46,284 bases of DNA from an uncultured Alphaproteobacteria bacterium. GTDB lineage: Bacteria; Pseudomonadota; Alphaproteobacteria; HIMB59; GCA-002718135. A program made the position numbers and the translations under genes. Under the pieces are notes generated by a model that did no database searches, was not told where the DNA came from, and was given only the letters and a program-made list of their open reading frames with translations. Below are positions 1 through 8,076 of the stretch, one piece after another (the first letter of the stretch is position 1; the number at the start of each line of letters is the position of its first letter). Location: assembly GCA_902553945.1 (NCBI GenBank), contig CACDMT010000006.1, forward strand, positions 1-46,284. The letters are read 5' to 3'.

Positions 1-1
1 T

Positions 2-418
2 ACAATTGGCTCAACATTTGATTTACTTGAAACTTCTTCTGGAAGAGTAATATTAACTTTTCAATCGGAAAAAGAAAGACAGAGACGCTTATTAAGAAGA
101 AAAACTTTCTTATCTTTAGAAAAAAAAACAAACCTTCCAGCAAATAAAATTAAAGAGCTTGAAAAAAAATATTCAAAACAAACCATTCATAAAATTAAAA
201 AAGATGAATGTGAAATTGTAAAGAGTTTACAGATTTCTGGTATAACAAATATATCATTTCCAATATTTGATTATTCTGGATATGCAATTGCTGCATTAAC
301 ATCACCTTTTTTAAACAGATTACATGGTAATAAAGTAAACATAAAAAAAGCTAGTTCAATAATATCTAAATATTCTTCTAAATTATCTAGTGAACTTGGA
401 TATGAAATTAAGAAATAA
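2..418 (+). CDS. IclR-family transcriptional regulator, C-terminal part (5' end outside window)
   Basis: The reading frame is open from the window edge to a TAA at 416-418, giving 138 residues with no start in view. The visible part matches the C-terminal effector-binding (GAF-like) domain of IclR regulators: an opening TIGSTF segment, a Glu/Lys-rich helical middle, then CEIVKSLQISGITNISFPIF, the usual 'G...isaPifd..G..iaals' signature, and a C-terminal helix. The DNA-binding helix-turn-helix would lie upstream. IclR proteins sense small carboxylates or aromatics and often regulate adjacent catabolic genes. Here the following RraA-like gene starts 15 bp downstream on the same strand, so co-transcription is likely. 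The ligand cannot be told from sequence. Confidence 0.8.
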   Translation, partial: TIGSTFDLLETSSGRVILTFQSEKERQRRLLRRKTFLSLEKKTNLPANKIKELEKKYSKQTIHKIKKDECEIVKSLQISGITNISFPIFDYSGYAIAALTSPFLNRLHGNKVNIKKASSIISKYSSKLSSELGYEIKK

Positions 419-433
419 CTAATTTAAATTATT

Positions 434-1081
434 ATGAAAAATTTTACAGATAGATTATCAAAATGTTACACAGGAGTAGTTCATGATATTATGCGTGATA
501 TGGAATATAAAAATTTCACATTATCTCCTGATATTAAGCCGTGTAAACCAAATCATGTATTAGCTGGTCAAATTTTTACATTAGAAGGACAAGTAGATCA
601 AAATCAAACTCATCATGAGTCACTTTTAGCATGGACAGGATTTTTATCAAAAGCACCAAAAGATAAGGTTATAATATGTCAACCTAATACTAATGAAGTA
701 GCTTTGATGGGAGAGTTATCTGCAGAAACTTTACAACTGAGAGGGATAAGAGGTTATATAGTTGATGGGGGATCAAGAGATATGGATTTTATCTTGAAGA
801 TTGATTTTCCTGTTTGGAGCAAATTTTTTACACCAAGAGATGTTGTTAAGTATTGGAAGCCAACAAAGTTTGAGCAAAAAATTAATATTGGTAATGTTGA
901 AATAAATAATAATGATTATGTGTTGGCTGATATTGATGGAGTCGTTATAATTCCACAAAACAATATTGAACAAATTTTAATAAAATCTGAAGAAAAAATT
1001 AATTCTGAAAATTTAGTTAGAAAAGCTATTAAAGAAGGAGTAGATCCTCAAGAAGCTTATAAAAAGTATAGTGCTTTTTAA
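434..1081 (+). CDS. RraA-like / HMG-aldolase-family protein
   Basis: A 215-residue protein of the RraA-like (formerly 'dimethylmenaquinone methyltransferase') family. It shows the early TGVVHDIMRDM segment, the central GELSAETLQLRGIRGYIVDGG block and an SRDMD motif whose Arg-Asp pair is the substrate- and metal-binding signature of the family, followed by LADIDGVVIIP. Family members include 4-hydroxy-4-methyl-2-oxoglutarate aldolase and oxaloacetate decarboxylase-type enzymes, while true RraA inhibits RNase E. In a catabolic setting beside an IclR regulator, an aldolase or decarboxylase acting on a 2-oxo acid is more likely than RNase regulation. That function is inferred. No strong Shine-Dalgarno sequence is visible before the ATG. 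Confidence 0.75.
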   Translation: MKNFTDRLSKCYTGVVHDIMRDMEYKNFTLSPDIKPCKPNHVLAGQIFTLEGQVDQNQTHHESLLAWTGFLSKAPKDKVIICQPNTNEVALMGELSAETLQLRGIRGYIVDGGSRDMDFILKIDFPVWSKFFTPRDVVKYWKPTKFEQKINIGNVEINNNDYVLADIDGVVIIPQNNIEQILIKSEEKINSENLVRKAIKEGVDPQEAYKKYSAF

Positions 1082-1088
1082 ATTATTA

Positions 1089-1538
1089 TTATACTTTTTT
1101 TCTTTCAACCAAAAGAATGTGTTCTGAGTAGCTTACGCATTTATTATTTTGATTTTGAACATCACACGCTTCAACTACAATTCCAAATTTAGGTCTTTTT
1201 GGATCATCTTTTTTTTCTTTAATTGTTACGATTGTTGTAATTGTATCACCAATAAAAACTGGGTTAGGAAATCTTAATCTATCAAAGCCATATGTGAAAG
1301 CCCTTGGATTTATTTGCCCAGCAGTTAGAGCAATTCCTATTGAATGTGTAAGACTAAACTGTGCTACTCTTTTACCAAAAGGACCTTTTTTAGCAAATTC
1401 AGCATCTACATGATGAGGAAAAAAATCTCCTGAATGCATTGCGTGCATAACTATATCAGTTTCAGTAATCGTTCTTCCTGGAGTTGTTCTTTTATCTCCA
1501 ATATTGTAGTCTTCAAAATATTGTTCTACTTCTATCAT
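1089..1538 (-). CDS. MaoC-family (R)-hydratase, hot-dog fold (copy 1)
   Basis: A 149-residue MaoC-like protein of normal single-hot-dog length. It opens with the usual YFEDYNIGDKRTTPGRTITE strand-and-turn, followed by the hydratase motif DFFPHHVD (the D-x-x-P-x-H pattern with catalytic Asp and His both present) and ends with [14 protein letters not shown], the conserved 'r..f..PV..GDti' substrate-tunnel segment. Such enzymes hydrate 2-enoyl-CoA or related thioesters. It is convergent with the RraA-like gene (7 bp apart) and divergent from the PanB-like gene. The specific acyl-CoA is unknown. The second MaoC protein in this window differs at the catalytic His. Confidence 0.85.
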   Translation of the reverse strand: MIEVEQYFEDYNIGDKRTTPGRTITETDIVMHAMHSGDFFPHHVDAEFAKKGPFGKRVAQFSLTHSIGIALTAGQINPRAFTYGFDRLRFPNPVFIGDTITTIVTIKEKKDDPKRPKFGIVVEACDVQNQNNKCVSYSEHILLVERKKV

Positions 1539-1617
1539 AATTGGATTTTAATAATTCCATATCTTAATGTCTATCTTTCTAAATTAAAATAGGTATATTA
1601 ATTGTGAATATAATTTT

Positions 1618-2463
1618 ATGATGAATAAAAAGTATAAAAGAGTTTTTTCAATAAATCTTCAACCTGGACATAGGAACTATACAATAAAAGATTTACAAGA
1701 CATAAAAGGTAAAAAAAAATTAACTCAAATTCTTGTATCAGATGCTTTAGAGGCTAAGGCAGCAGAGGAGGCGGATATAGACTTAATTCTTGCTAAACCT
1801 GATGAAAATGTTCCTTTAATAAGGAAAGCAGCACCAAAAACATTTATGACTGTATCAATTCCTTTTATTAAATATTCATCTAAAGAAGACATTGTTAAAA
1901 AAGCATTAGAATTGATTGAATATGGCGCTGACTCTATACATTGTGGTTCTTGGAATTTAAATTTTATGAAATATCTTAACGAATTTAAAATTCCATTCCA
2001 AGGGCATGCTGGACTAGTGCCTAGAAGATCTACATGGATAGGTGGCGTAAGGGCGTTTGGAAAAACTGTTGATGAAGCCACTCAACTTTTAAAAGATATT
2101 AAAGAAATTGAAGAAACAGGTGCCTGGGGAGTTGAAGTTGAATGTGTCCCAGAAGATATTCTTGGAGAAATAACAAAAAAAACTAAACTTCTTACACTAT
2201 CTATCGGTGCTGGTAAAAAGAGTGACGTCCAGTTTTTATTTGCTGAGGATATTTTAGGCTGTAGTTCAATCGATACACCAAGACATGCAAAAATGTATGC
2301 AAATTTTAATAAAATCAATGCAAAAATTCAAAAAGAGAGAATTAATGCTTTTAAAAAATTTGCTGCAGAAGTGAGATCTGGGACGTTTCCATCAAAAAAA
2401 CATTCTATTTCTGTTGATAAAAAAGAATTAAATTTATTTAAAAAATTCTTACAAAAACAATAA
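1618..2463 (+). CDS. PanB-like (ketopantoate hydroxymethyltransferase superfamily) protein, copy 1
   Basis: A 281-residue TIM-barrel protein whose second half follows PanB closely: GHAGLVP, GGVRAFGKTVDEA, ECVP, SIGAG, a DILG segment and RHAKMYANF. Aligned by eye to E. coli PanB, the catalytic-region His136 and Glu181 equivalents are kept, but the three Mg ligands Asp45, Asp84 and Glu114 are replaced (Pro, Ser and Gly), as is Lys112. Ordinary ketopantoate synthesis is therefore unlikely. It lies 59 bp upstream of a membrane hydroxylase gene on the same strand, and two paralogues elsewhere in the window also sit beside membrane diiron enzymes. It has two in-frame ATGs, at 1618 and 1621. Family assignment is firm; function is unknown. 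Confidence 0.85.
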   Translation: MMNKKYKRVFSINLQPGHRNYTIKDLQDIKGKKKLTQILVSDALEAKAAEEADIDLILAKPDENVPLIRKAAPKTFMTVSIPFIKYSSKEDIVKKALELIEYGADSIHCGSWNLNFMKYLNEFKIPFQGHAGLVPRRSTWIGGVRAFGKTVDEATQLLKDIKEIEETGAWGVEVECVPEDILGEITKKTKLLTLSIGAGKKSDVQFLFAEDILGCSSIDTPRHAKMYANFNKINAKIQKERINAFKKFAAEVRSGTFPSKKHSISVDKKELNLFKKFLQKQ

Positions 2464-2522
2464 TGACAATATAATTTTCTAAAAATATTGTTATTTATAT
2501 ATAAAAGTACTATTTACATTGT

Positions 2523-3521
2523 ATGGATAAAGAAGAATTAGTTGACGCTCGTGGCGGTTGGACTCCAGGCAAATTAGAATATAAACCATTATTCGCATTT
2601 CCTCCAAAACCTATTGCTCTAATTAAGTGGCTTTTTAATTATCCAGATGGATTTATTTTTCCATGGGCTGCAATTCATTTCACAATTGCTTTGCTTTGTT
2701 ATTATTTTTTAGTTCCTTCATTTGAAGTTTTGTCAAATTTTAGTTTTAGCTGGATATCAATAATTTTTATTAAAAACTTTTTAGTTTTATTTGTATATAC
2801 AGGTTTATGGCATTTGCATTTACATACAAATAATTCTCAAGGAGACAAATTTCGATTTAACTTAAGGCCACTCTCAAAAGGTAAACAATGGTTTTTTGGA
2901 ACTCAAACAAGAGAGAATATGTTCTTTAGCTTATTTAGTGCAGTCCCTATATGGACTGCATACGAATGTTTAATGTTATGGTGTTTTGCTAATGACTACA
3001 TGCTATTTCCTATAAAGGATTGGCTTTCGAGTCCTTACGTAGCTATATATTGTGTTTTTTTATTTATATTTATACCAATAATCCAACACGTTCACTTTTA
3101 TTTTATTCATAGATTAATACATTGGAAGCCTCTCTACGATCATATACATTCTTTCCACCATAAAAATGTAAATGTAGGTCCTTGGTCAGGACTCTCTATG
3201 CACCCTGTTGAACACTTGCTATATATAAGTACAATTCTTGTACATTTTTTTATACCGTCAACACCTTTACATTTTGTTTATCAAGGATTGCATACATGTC
3301 TTGGAGCTCAAAAAGGACATACCGGTTATGAAAGACTTGTCATTGATCCTAAAACTGGCAAATCTATTCCATCAGCAGGATATTTTCACTACTTACATCA
3401 TAAATACTTTGAATGTAATTATGGTGAATTAACAAGCCCTCTTGATAAATGGTTTGGATCTTTTCATGATGGAACAAAGAAAACTCATGAAAAGTTATTT
3501 AAAAGTAATACTACTGCTTAA
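2523..3521 (+). CDS. Membrane fatty-acid hydroxylase / sterol desaturase superfamily enzyme, copy 1
   Basis: A 332-residue integral membrane protein with several hydrophobic segments (about 45-65, 75-98, 135-158 and 170-190). It has the full histidine set of the fatty acid hydroxylase superfamily: HFYFIHR at 191-197, HSFHH at 209-213, HPVEH at 227-231 and HYLHH at 289-293. These bind a non-haem diiron centre that activates oxygen to hydroxylate or desaturate a substrate. The protein is strongly similar to the gene at 41254-42246. It follows the first PanB-like gene and converges with the TRAP permease gene (4 bp apart). No sterol-pathway genes are nearby, so 'sterol' describes the family only. 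Confidence 0.85.
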   Translation: MDKEELVDARGGWTPGKLEYKPLFAFPPKPIALIKWLFNYPDGFIFPWAAIHFTIALLCYYFLVPSFEVLSNFSFSWISIIFIKNFLVLFVYTGLWHLHLHTNNSQGDKFRFNLRPLSKGKQWFFGTQTRENMFFSLFSAVPIWTAYECLMLWCFANDYMLFPIKDWLSSPYVAIYCVFLFIFIPIIQHVHFYFIHRLIHWKPLYDHIHSFHHKNVNVGPWSGLSMHPVEHLLYISTILVHFFIPSTPLHFVYQGLHTCLGAQKGHTGYERLVIDPKTGKSIPSAGYFHYLHHKYFECNYGELTSPLDKWFGSFHDGTKKTHEKLFKSNTTA

Positions 3522-3525
3522 TAGT

Positions 3526-4806
3526 TTACATTAACAAATTTGGAAGCAGCATACTTATTATGGGAAAATAAGTTATTAATAAAAGTGCTATTATTGTTGC
3601 AAGAATGAAAGGATAACCTTCTTTAATATAATCTTCAATTTTCACATTACTTATCGAACAAGTAGTAAACATTAAAGTTCCAACGGGTGGAGTCGCACCT
3701 GCAATAGATAAATTTAAAATTATTATTATTCCAAAGTGTACCGGATCAATTCCAAATGATTTAGCTATAGGTACTAATATTGGTGTAAGTAAAATAAGAG
3801 CAGCAGTACCTTCAACAAACATTCCTAATATAAGAAGAAAAATATTAATAATTAATAAAAGTATTATTGGATTGCTTGATATTTCAGTCATAAATTCTGC
3901 TAATATTATTGGTATTCTCTCCCATGTAAGATAGTAACCAAAAGATGATGCTGCGCAAATTATTAATAGAATTACGCTGGTAGCTATTACACTTTCATTA
4001 ATAACTATTGGAACTGATTTTAATTTCAATTCTTTATGAACAAAGAAACCAATAAATAATGAATATGCAACGGCAATTGCTCCAGCTTCTGTAGGAGTGA
4101 ATACTCCAAATCTAATACCTCCTACGATAATAATAGGTATTAATAATCCGAAGAAAGCTTCATAACTGGCTTTAATAATCTCTTTAGCACTAGCTTTTTT
4201 CATTCTGCTGGGTGCATATTTGTATTTTATGGACATAAATCTAACAGTTATCATTAATAGTAAACTTAAAAGTATACCTGGAATTATTCCTGCTAAAAAT
4301 AATTTACCAATAGATGTTCCACTAATGAACCCATATAAAACTAAAGCAATTCCAGGAGGTATTATTGCAGCGATAATTGCTGAACAAGCTGTTATTGATG
4401 CCGAAAATCCAGCTCCATAATTTCTTTTAGTCATTTCTGGAACAACAATTTTACTTTGCATTGCAGCATCTGCATTTGCTGAAGCAGACATACCACCCAT
4501 GAGTGTACTCATTAAAATATTAATTTGAGCAAAACCGCCAACTAGATGTCCAACTAATACATCAGCTAAATTCATTATTCTTCTTGTTATTCCAGAGTGA
4601 TTCATAATTACACCTGTCATGATGAAAAAAGGTACTGCAAGCAAAGGAAAAGATAAAGTTGGAGAAATTAACCTTTGTACAAATATGTAAGTTGGTATTC
4701 CACCATCTAATACAAAAAAACTCAAGGCACCTATCGCAATAGAGAATGCAACAGGAACTCTTATACATAGTAATATAAAAAAAATAATTATAGGTAAAAA
4801 TATCAT
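3526..4806 (-). CDS. dctM: TRAP transporter large permease (DctM)
   Basis: A 426-residue, highly hydrophobic protein with about twelve membrane segments, the normal length for DctM. Typical features are the N-terminal IRVPVAFSIAIGAL, the SASANADAAMQSKI motif, IPPGIALVLYGFISGTSIGKLFLAGI, and GATPPVGTLMFTTCSIS near the end. It is the Na+-coupled transport subunit of a tripartite carboxylate or sugar-acid importer in the inner membrane. Its start overlaps the stop of dctQ by 4 bp, so the two are translationally coupled. Confidence 0.95.
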   Translation of the reverse strand: MIFLPIIIFFILLCIRVPVAFSIAIGALSFFVLDGGIPTYIFVQRLISPTLSFPLLAVPFFIMTGVIMNHSGITRRIMNLADVLVGHLVGGFAQINILMSTLMGGMSASANADAAMQSKIVVPEMTKRNYGAGFSASITACSAIIAAIIPPGIALVLYGFISGTSIGKLFLAGIIPGILLSLLLMITVRFMSIKYKYAPSRMKKASAKEIIKASYEAFFGLLIPIIIVGGIRFGVFTPTEAGAIAVAYSLFIGFFVHKELKLKSVPIVINESVIATSVILLIICAASSFGYYLTWERIPIILAEFMTEISSNPIILLLIINIFLLILGMFVEGTAALILLTPILVPIAKSFGIDPVHFGIIIILNLSIAGATPPVGTLMFTTCSISNVKIEDYIKEGYPFILATIIALLLITYFPIISMLLPNLLM

Positions 4807-5243
4807 TTAAATACTTTTTGAATTGATCTTATAATTATGCTTGTAAAAAAAATTACCACAGGAAGATCTACGTAACTAAAAGGTATTCTTAATATAGCCG
4901 TAGGCTTATTATATGCAGTAATAGTAAATTGAATTGATAAATATAAAACAAAAAGAAAAAAAACTGCAAGAATTAAATTTTTCATAAAATCAGAGACAAC
5001 TTTAAGTTTATTTGGAAAAAAATTGTAAACCAAATCCAAATGAATATGCTTGTTATTTTTCCATGCAGCTGCAGCTCCTAAAAAAACTGTCCAAGTAAAT
5101 GAAATAGTTGCAATTTCATTTGACCAAGCTATTGGATTATTAAGAACATATCTACTTATTACTCCATAGAAAGCAGATAAAACAACAATTGTTATAGCAA
5201 TTGAAGCAAGCAGTTCTTCAAAATATTTAATTATAAATTTCAT
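4803..5243 (-). CDS. dctQ: TRAP transporter small permease (DctQ)
   Basis: A 146-residue protein with four predicted membrane helices and the family motif NPIAWSNEIATISFTWTVFLGAAAAWKNNKHIHLD, of which the W-x-x-E and the G-A-A-A-A segments are characteristic. It joins the large permease in the inner membrane. It is the middle gene of dctP-dctQ-dctM and is separated from dctP by a perfect hairpin at 5251-5279, which probably lowers permease expression relative to the binding protein. Confidence 0.93.
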   Translation of the reverse strand: MKFIIKYFEELLASIAITIVVLSAFYGVISRYVLNNPIAWSNEIATISFTWTVFLGAAAAWKNNKHIHLDLVYNFFPNKLKVVSDFMKNLILAVFFLFVLYLSIQFTITAYNKPTAILRIPFSYVDLPVVIFFTSIIIRSIQKVFK

Positions 5244-5250
5244 TATTAAT

Positions 5251-5279
5251 AAAGTTGCTGAAATTTATTCAGCAACTTT
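5251..5279 (-). terminator. Intercistronic hairpin between dctP and dctQ
   Basis: A perfect 12-bp inverted repeat (5251-5262 with 5268-5279, containing AGTTGCTGAA and TTCAGCAACT) closes a 5-nt loop. It lies entirely within the 48-bp gap between the dctP stop and the dctQ start. On the minus strand it is followed by only a short T-rich stretch, so it probably attenuates transcription or stabilises the 3' end of the dctP message rather than ending transcription fully. Confidence 0.75.
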
Positions 5280-5291
5280 TTTAAAAAAATA

Positions 5292-6278
5292 TTATTTAAG
5301 TATTGCAGATACTCTTTCGTGTAGTCCATCAGACCACTCGGGAAAAGCATTATAAGTTGGTGCAGTTGCATCTTGAAAAGCAGCCATATCTATATCACTA
5401 GCTCTAACAAAAGATACACCCTCTGATTGAAGTTGTTTAATTAAACCTTCTTCACCTTCAAGTGTTAATTTTGTTAAATATTTTCCTGCATTAATTGATT
5501 CTTCTAAAATAATATTTTGAAGATCACTTGGCATACCATCAAATATTTTAGCATTAATTATTGGAGCAACAAAAGCTTTAAAATGACCTGTCATTGAAAT
5601 AACTTTTCTTTGTTCATAGAGTTTTGCACCTATAATCGAGGCTATTGGTGCCTCAGCTGCATCAACTAATCCAGTTGATAAAGCTCCGTATACCTCAGCC
5701 CATGCAACTTGAGTGCCCTTAGCACCCATAGATTTGAAAGTTTCAACCCACATTACGTTAGGTGGAACTCTTATAGCTACATCTTTCATATCATCAGGAT
5801 GTCTAACTTCCTTATTGGTAATTATATGTCTTGCACCAAATAACCAATTGAAAGCTGTAACTTTCAAATCACTTGCTGCAGTTAAATTATCAATAGTTTC
5901 AGCATACCAATCTGACTTTAATATTTTATCAAAGTCATTAACATCTGCTAATAAATATGGGCCATTTAAGACACCTATATCAGGATAATAATCTGAAAGA
6001 TAACCTGCATCAGCAATTGTCATCACCATTGCACCATTTTTAACTTGTTCATAGACTTCTTTATTAGTTCCTAAAACAGCACCACCAAAAACATCTATTT
6101 CTATTCTTCCACCAGATCTATCTTCTATATTTTTTGCCATATATCTCATTGCATCTAGAAGTGGTTCAGTATCTGCACTTACAGTACCAAATTTAAAATT
6201 ATAATCTGCAGCAAGAATTGATTTTGTTGCTGTCAAAGAAATTACCAAAGAAACTATAAGCTTAATAAATAATTTCAT
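5292..6278 (-). CDS. dctP: TRAP transporter periplasmic solute-binding protein (DctP)
   Basis: A 328-residue secreted protein with an N-terminal signal peptide (about 1-23, ending SILAADY). The DctP fold is clear: FKFGTVSADTEPLLDAMRYMAKNIEDRSGGRIEIDVFGGAVLG, then IRVPPNVMWVETFKSMGA, whose Arg normally clamps the carboxylate of the ligand, then AEVYGALSTGLVDAAEAP. The preference for carboxylates is a family property. The operon diverges from the L-fuconate pathway operon across an 83-bp gap, so a sugar acid such as L-fuconate is a reasonable candidate substrate. A strong GGGAGG Shine-Dalgarno precedes the ATG on the minus strand. Confidence 0.93.
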   Translation of the reverse strand: MKLFIKLIVSLVISLTATKSILAADYNFKFGTVSADTEPLLDAMRYMAKNIEDRSGGRIEIDVFGGAVLGTNKEVYEQVKNGAMVMTIADAGYLSDYYPDIGVLNGPYLLADVNDFDKILKSDWYAETIDNLTAASDLKVTAFNWLFGARHIITNKEVRHPDDMKDVAIRVPPNVMWVETFKSMGAKGTQVAWAEVYGALSTGLVDAAEAPIASIIGAKLYEQRKVISMTGHFKAFVAPIINAKIFDGMPSDLQNIILEESINAGKYLTKLTLEGEEGLIKQLQSEGVSFVRASDIDMAAFQDATAPTYNAFPEWSDGLHERVSAILK

Positions 6279-6361
6279 TTTTCCTCCCTTTTTTTATCAT
6301 TCACTAACAAATATACATTGATAATGATGATTTGTAGTATTAGACTATCACGGATTTATAT
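6279..6361. promoter_or_regulatory. Divergent promoter region between dctPQM and the L-fuconate pathway operon
   Basis: This 83-bp gap separates two operons that diverge, so it must hold both promoters and probably a shared operator. The only clear signal is the GGGAGG ribosome binding site of dctP on the minus strand (about 6284-6289). I could not identify convincing -35/-10 pairs or a symmetric operator in it. Confidence 0.5.
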
Positions 6362-6928
6362 ATGAAGAAAGAATTTAAATATGAACCTACAGTTGGGATT
6401 GAGAGTACAAATCCTAAGGATATGCCAAAAGATCATTCAGATATTCCCGTTTGGAACGCTGAAAATTGGTTTTATGAAGACGTTATAATAGATCATAAAA
6501 TAAGATCTCTTAGAAGAACAATATCTGAAGGTGAAGCAATGCAATTTAATATGATGGTTGTTGATATGCATCCATATGTTGCAGATGAACACTTTGCTAC
6601 AAAAGAAGGTTTATTTAATAAAAGATTAGTTGCTGGAGCTATGGTATTTTCTTATGGGTTGGGTTTAGTTGCAACTAACTGTGTAAATTCATTTAGTTAT
6701 GGTTATGACAAGTTAAGATTTATAAAACCAGTTTTTATTGGAGATACTATATATTCTATAAGAACTAATATGGAAAAAAGACCAAAGTATCTCAAGATGG
6801 GTCTAGTTAGAACAAGTTATGAAGTTTTTAAAGGTGAAGGAGAATTAGTTTTATACTGCGAACATTTGCATTCTGTTAAATATAAAGATCCAGAAAAGTT
6901 TGCGGATAAAGCTGAGGTAAAAAAATAA
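6362..6928 (+). CDS. MaoC-like hot-dog protein (copy 2), catalytic His not conserved
   Basis: A 188-residue MaoC-like protein, longer than copy 1 by an N-terminal extension of about 40 residues. The C-terminal half has the usual [23 protein letters not shown] segment. At the hydratase motif it reads DMHPYVAD where active members read D-x-x-P-x-H, so the catalytic Asp is present but the His position is Val. This suggests either an altered mechanism or a thioesterase or binding role. It is the first gene of the operon and ends 2 bp before the solute-binding-like gene. Its occurrence with CaiB points to CoA-ester metabolism, by inference. Confidence 0.75.
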   Translation: MKKEFKYEPTVGIESTNPKDMPKDHSDIPVWNAENWFYEDVIIDHKIRSLRRTISEGEAMQFNMMVVDMHPYVADEHFATKEGLFNKRLVAGAMVFSYGLGLVATNCVNSFSYGYDKLRFIKPVFIGDTIYSIRTNMEKRPKYLKMGLVRTSYEVFKGEGELVLYCEHLHSVKYKDPEKFADKAEVKK

Positions 6929-6930
6929 AA

Positions 6931-8076
6931 ATGCATCAACTCAAAGGAATAGCCTGGGACCACCCTCGGGGATTTGATCCAATGGTTGCAACAGCTAAAG
7001 CTTATCAAAAAAAAAATCCTGAAATTGAAATAATTTGGGAAAAAAGACCTCTTCAAGCTTTTGCTGATAGACCTATAGAAGAAATGGCATTTGATTATGA
7101 CTTAATGGTTATAGATCATCCTCATGTTGGAGAAGCTTCAAGAAAAAATTTAATTTATGAATTTAATAAGAATGAAAAATTTAATGAAACACTTAAAATT
7201 TTAGAAAAAAATAGTGTCGGACTTTCACATCAAAGTTACAATTTTAATAACAATCAATATGCTTTAGCTATTGACGCAGCTGCACCTGTAAGTGCTTATA
7301 GAAAAGATCTTATAGAAACCCCCCCTTTAACTTTTGAAGAAACAATTAAATTAGCAGAAAAATCAAAAGTTATTTGGCCTATTAAGCCAGTTGACTCAAT
7401 TTCTTGTTTTAACTCAATTGCTGCAAATTTGAATAATCCCATAAATAAAATTCCACAAAAATTTATTGAAATGGATTTAGCAAAAGAGATTTTAAAAATG
7501 ATGAAAAAATTATCAGAATTGGTTCCAAGAGAATGTCTTTCTATGAATCCTATCAATGTTTTAAATATTATGTGTAATTCTGATGATTTTAATTTTTGTC
7601 CTCAACTTTATGGTTATTCAAATTATTCTAGAAAAGGATTTGGTAAATCAATTGTAAATTTTGCAAATATGATTTCATTTGATGGAGATGAAAGTAATTG
7701 TAAAGGTTCGCAAATTGGAGGAACAGGTTTAGCAATTTCTAAAAGTACAAAAAATCTTGATATAGCTTTGGAATATTCTTTCTGGGTTGCTTCTCAAACT
7801 TGTCAATCTGATTTATACTACACTTCTGGAGGCCAACCAGGCCATTTAAAAGCTTGGCAAAATGAACAGATAAACAATGATTGTGAAGATTTTTTTAGCA
7901 ATACATTGAAGACACTTCAAAAAAGCTGGCTTAGACCTCGATATGATGGTTATATGTATTTTCAAGATAAAGGAGGAAGTTTAATTAATTCTTTTTTAAA
8001 AGATGAAAGCAATTTAGAGATGACTTTGGATAATTTATTAAAAGAATTTGAAAGGAGTTTTAGTGTCAACATCTAA
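6931..8076 (+). CDS. Solute-binding-protein-like protein lacking a signal peptide
   Basis: A 381-residue protein resembling family-1 extracellular solute-binding proteins: MHQLKGIAWDHPRGFDPMVATAKAY, then YDLMVIDHPHVGEA, a GGTGLAISK segment and YTSGGQPGHLKAW late in the protein. These are the order and motifs of ABC sugar-binding proteins. The N-terminus is hydrophilic and starts directly with the first beta strand, 2 bp after the upstream stop, so there is no room for a signal peptide and the protein should be cytoplasmic. No ABC permease or ATPase adjoins it. It overlaps the CaiB gene. A cytosolic role such as ligand sensing or a moonlighting enzyme is possible; the function is unknown. Confidence 0.65.
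   Translation: MHQLKGIAWDHPRGFDPMVATAKAYQKKNPEIEIIWEKRPLQAFADRPIEEMAFDYDLMVIDHPHVGEASRKNLIYEFNKNEKFNETLKILEKNSVGLSHQSYNFNNNQYALAIDAAAPVSAYRKDLIETPPLTFEETIKLAEKSKVIWPIKPVDSISCFNSIAANLNNPINKIPQKFIEMDLAKEILKMMKKLSELVPRECLSMNPINVLNIMCNSDDFNFCPQLYGYSNYSRKGFGKSIVNFANMISFDGDESNCKGSQIGGTGLAISKSTKNLDIALEYSFWVASQTCQSDLYYTSGGQPGHLKAWQNEQINNDCEDFFSNTLKTLQKSWLRPRYDGYMYFQDKGGSLINSFLKDESNLEMTLDNLLKEFERSFSVNI

Noticed and set aside
1725-2318. Minus-strand open frames inside the first PanB-like gene and similar frames elsewhere
   Set aside because: They lie opposite clearly conserved genes and show no recognisable protein features or ribosome sites; treated as shadows.
2523-3521. Sterol or membrane-lipid biosynthesis as the role of the desaturase-family genes
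   Set aside because: No sterol, hopanoid or fatty-acid synthesis genes adjoin any of the five; they sit with sugar transporters and a ferredoxin/reductase pair. A lipid role cannot be fully excluded.
8048-8065. TTG at 8048 as the start of the CaiB-family gene
   Set aside because: The AGGAG ribosome site at 8053-8057 would be inside the gene; GTG at 8063 has correct spacing.
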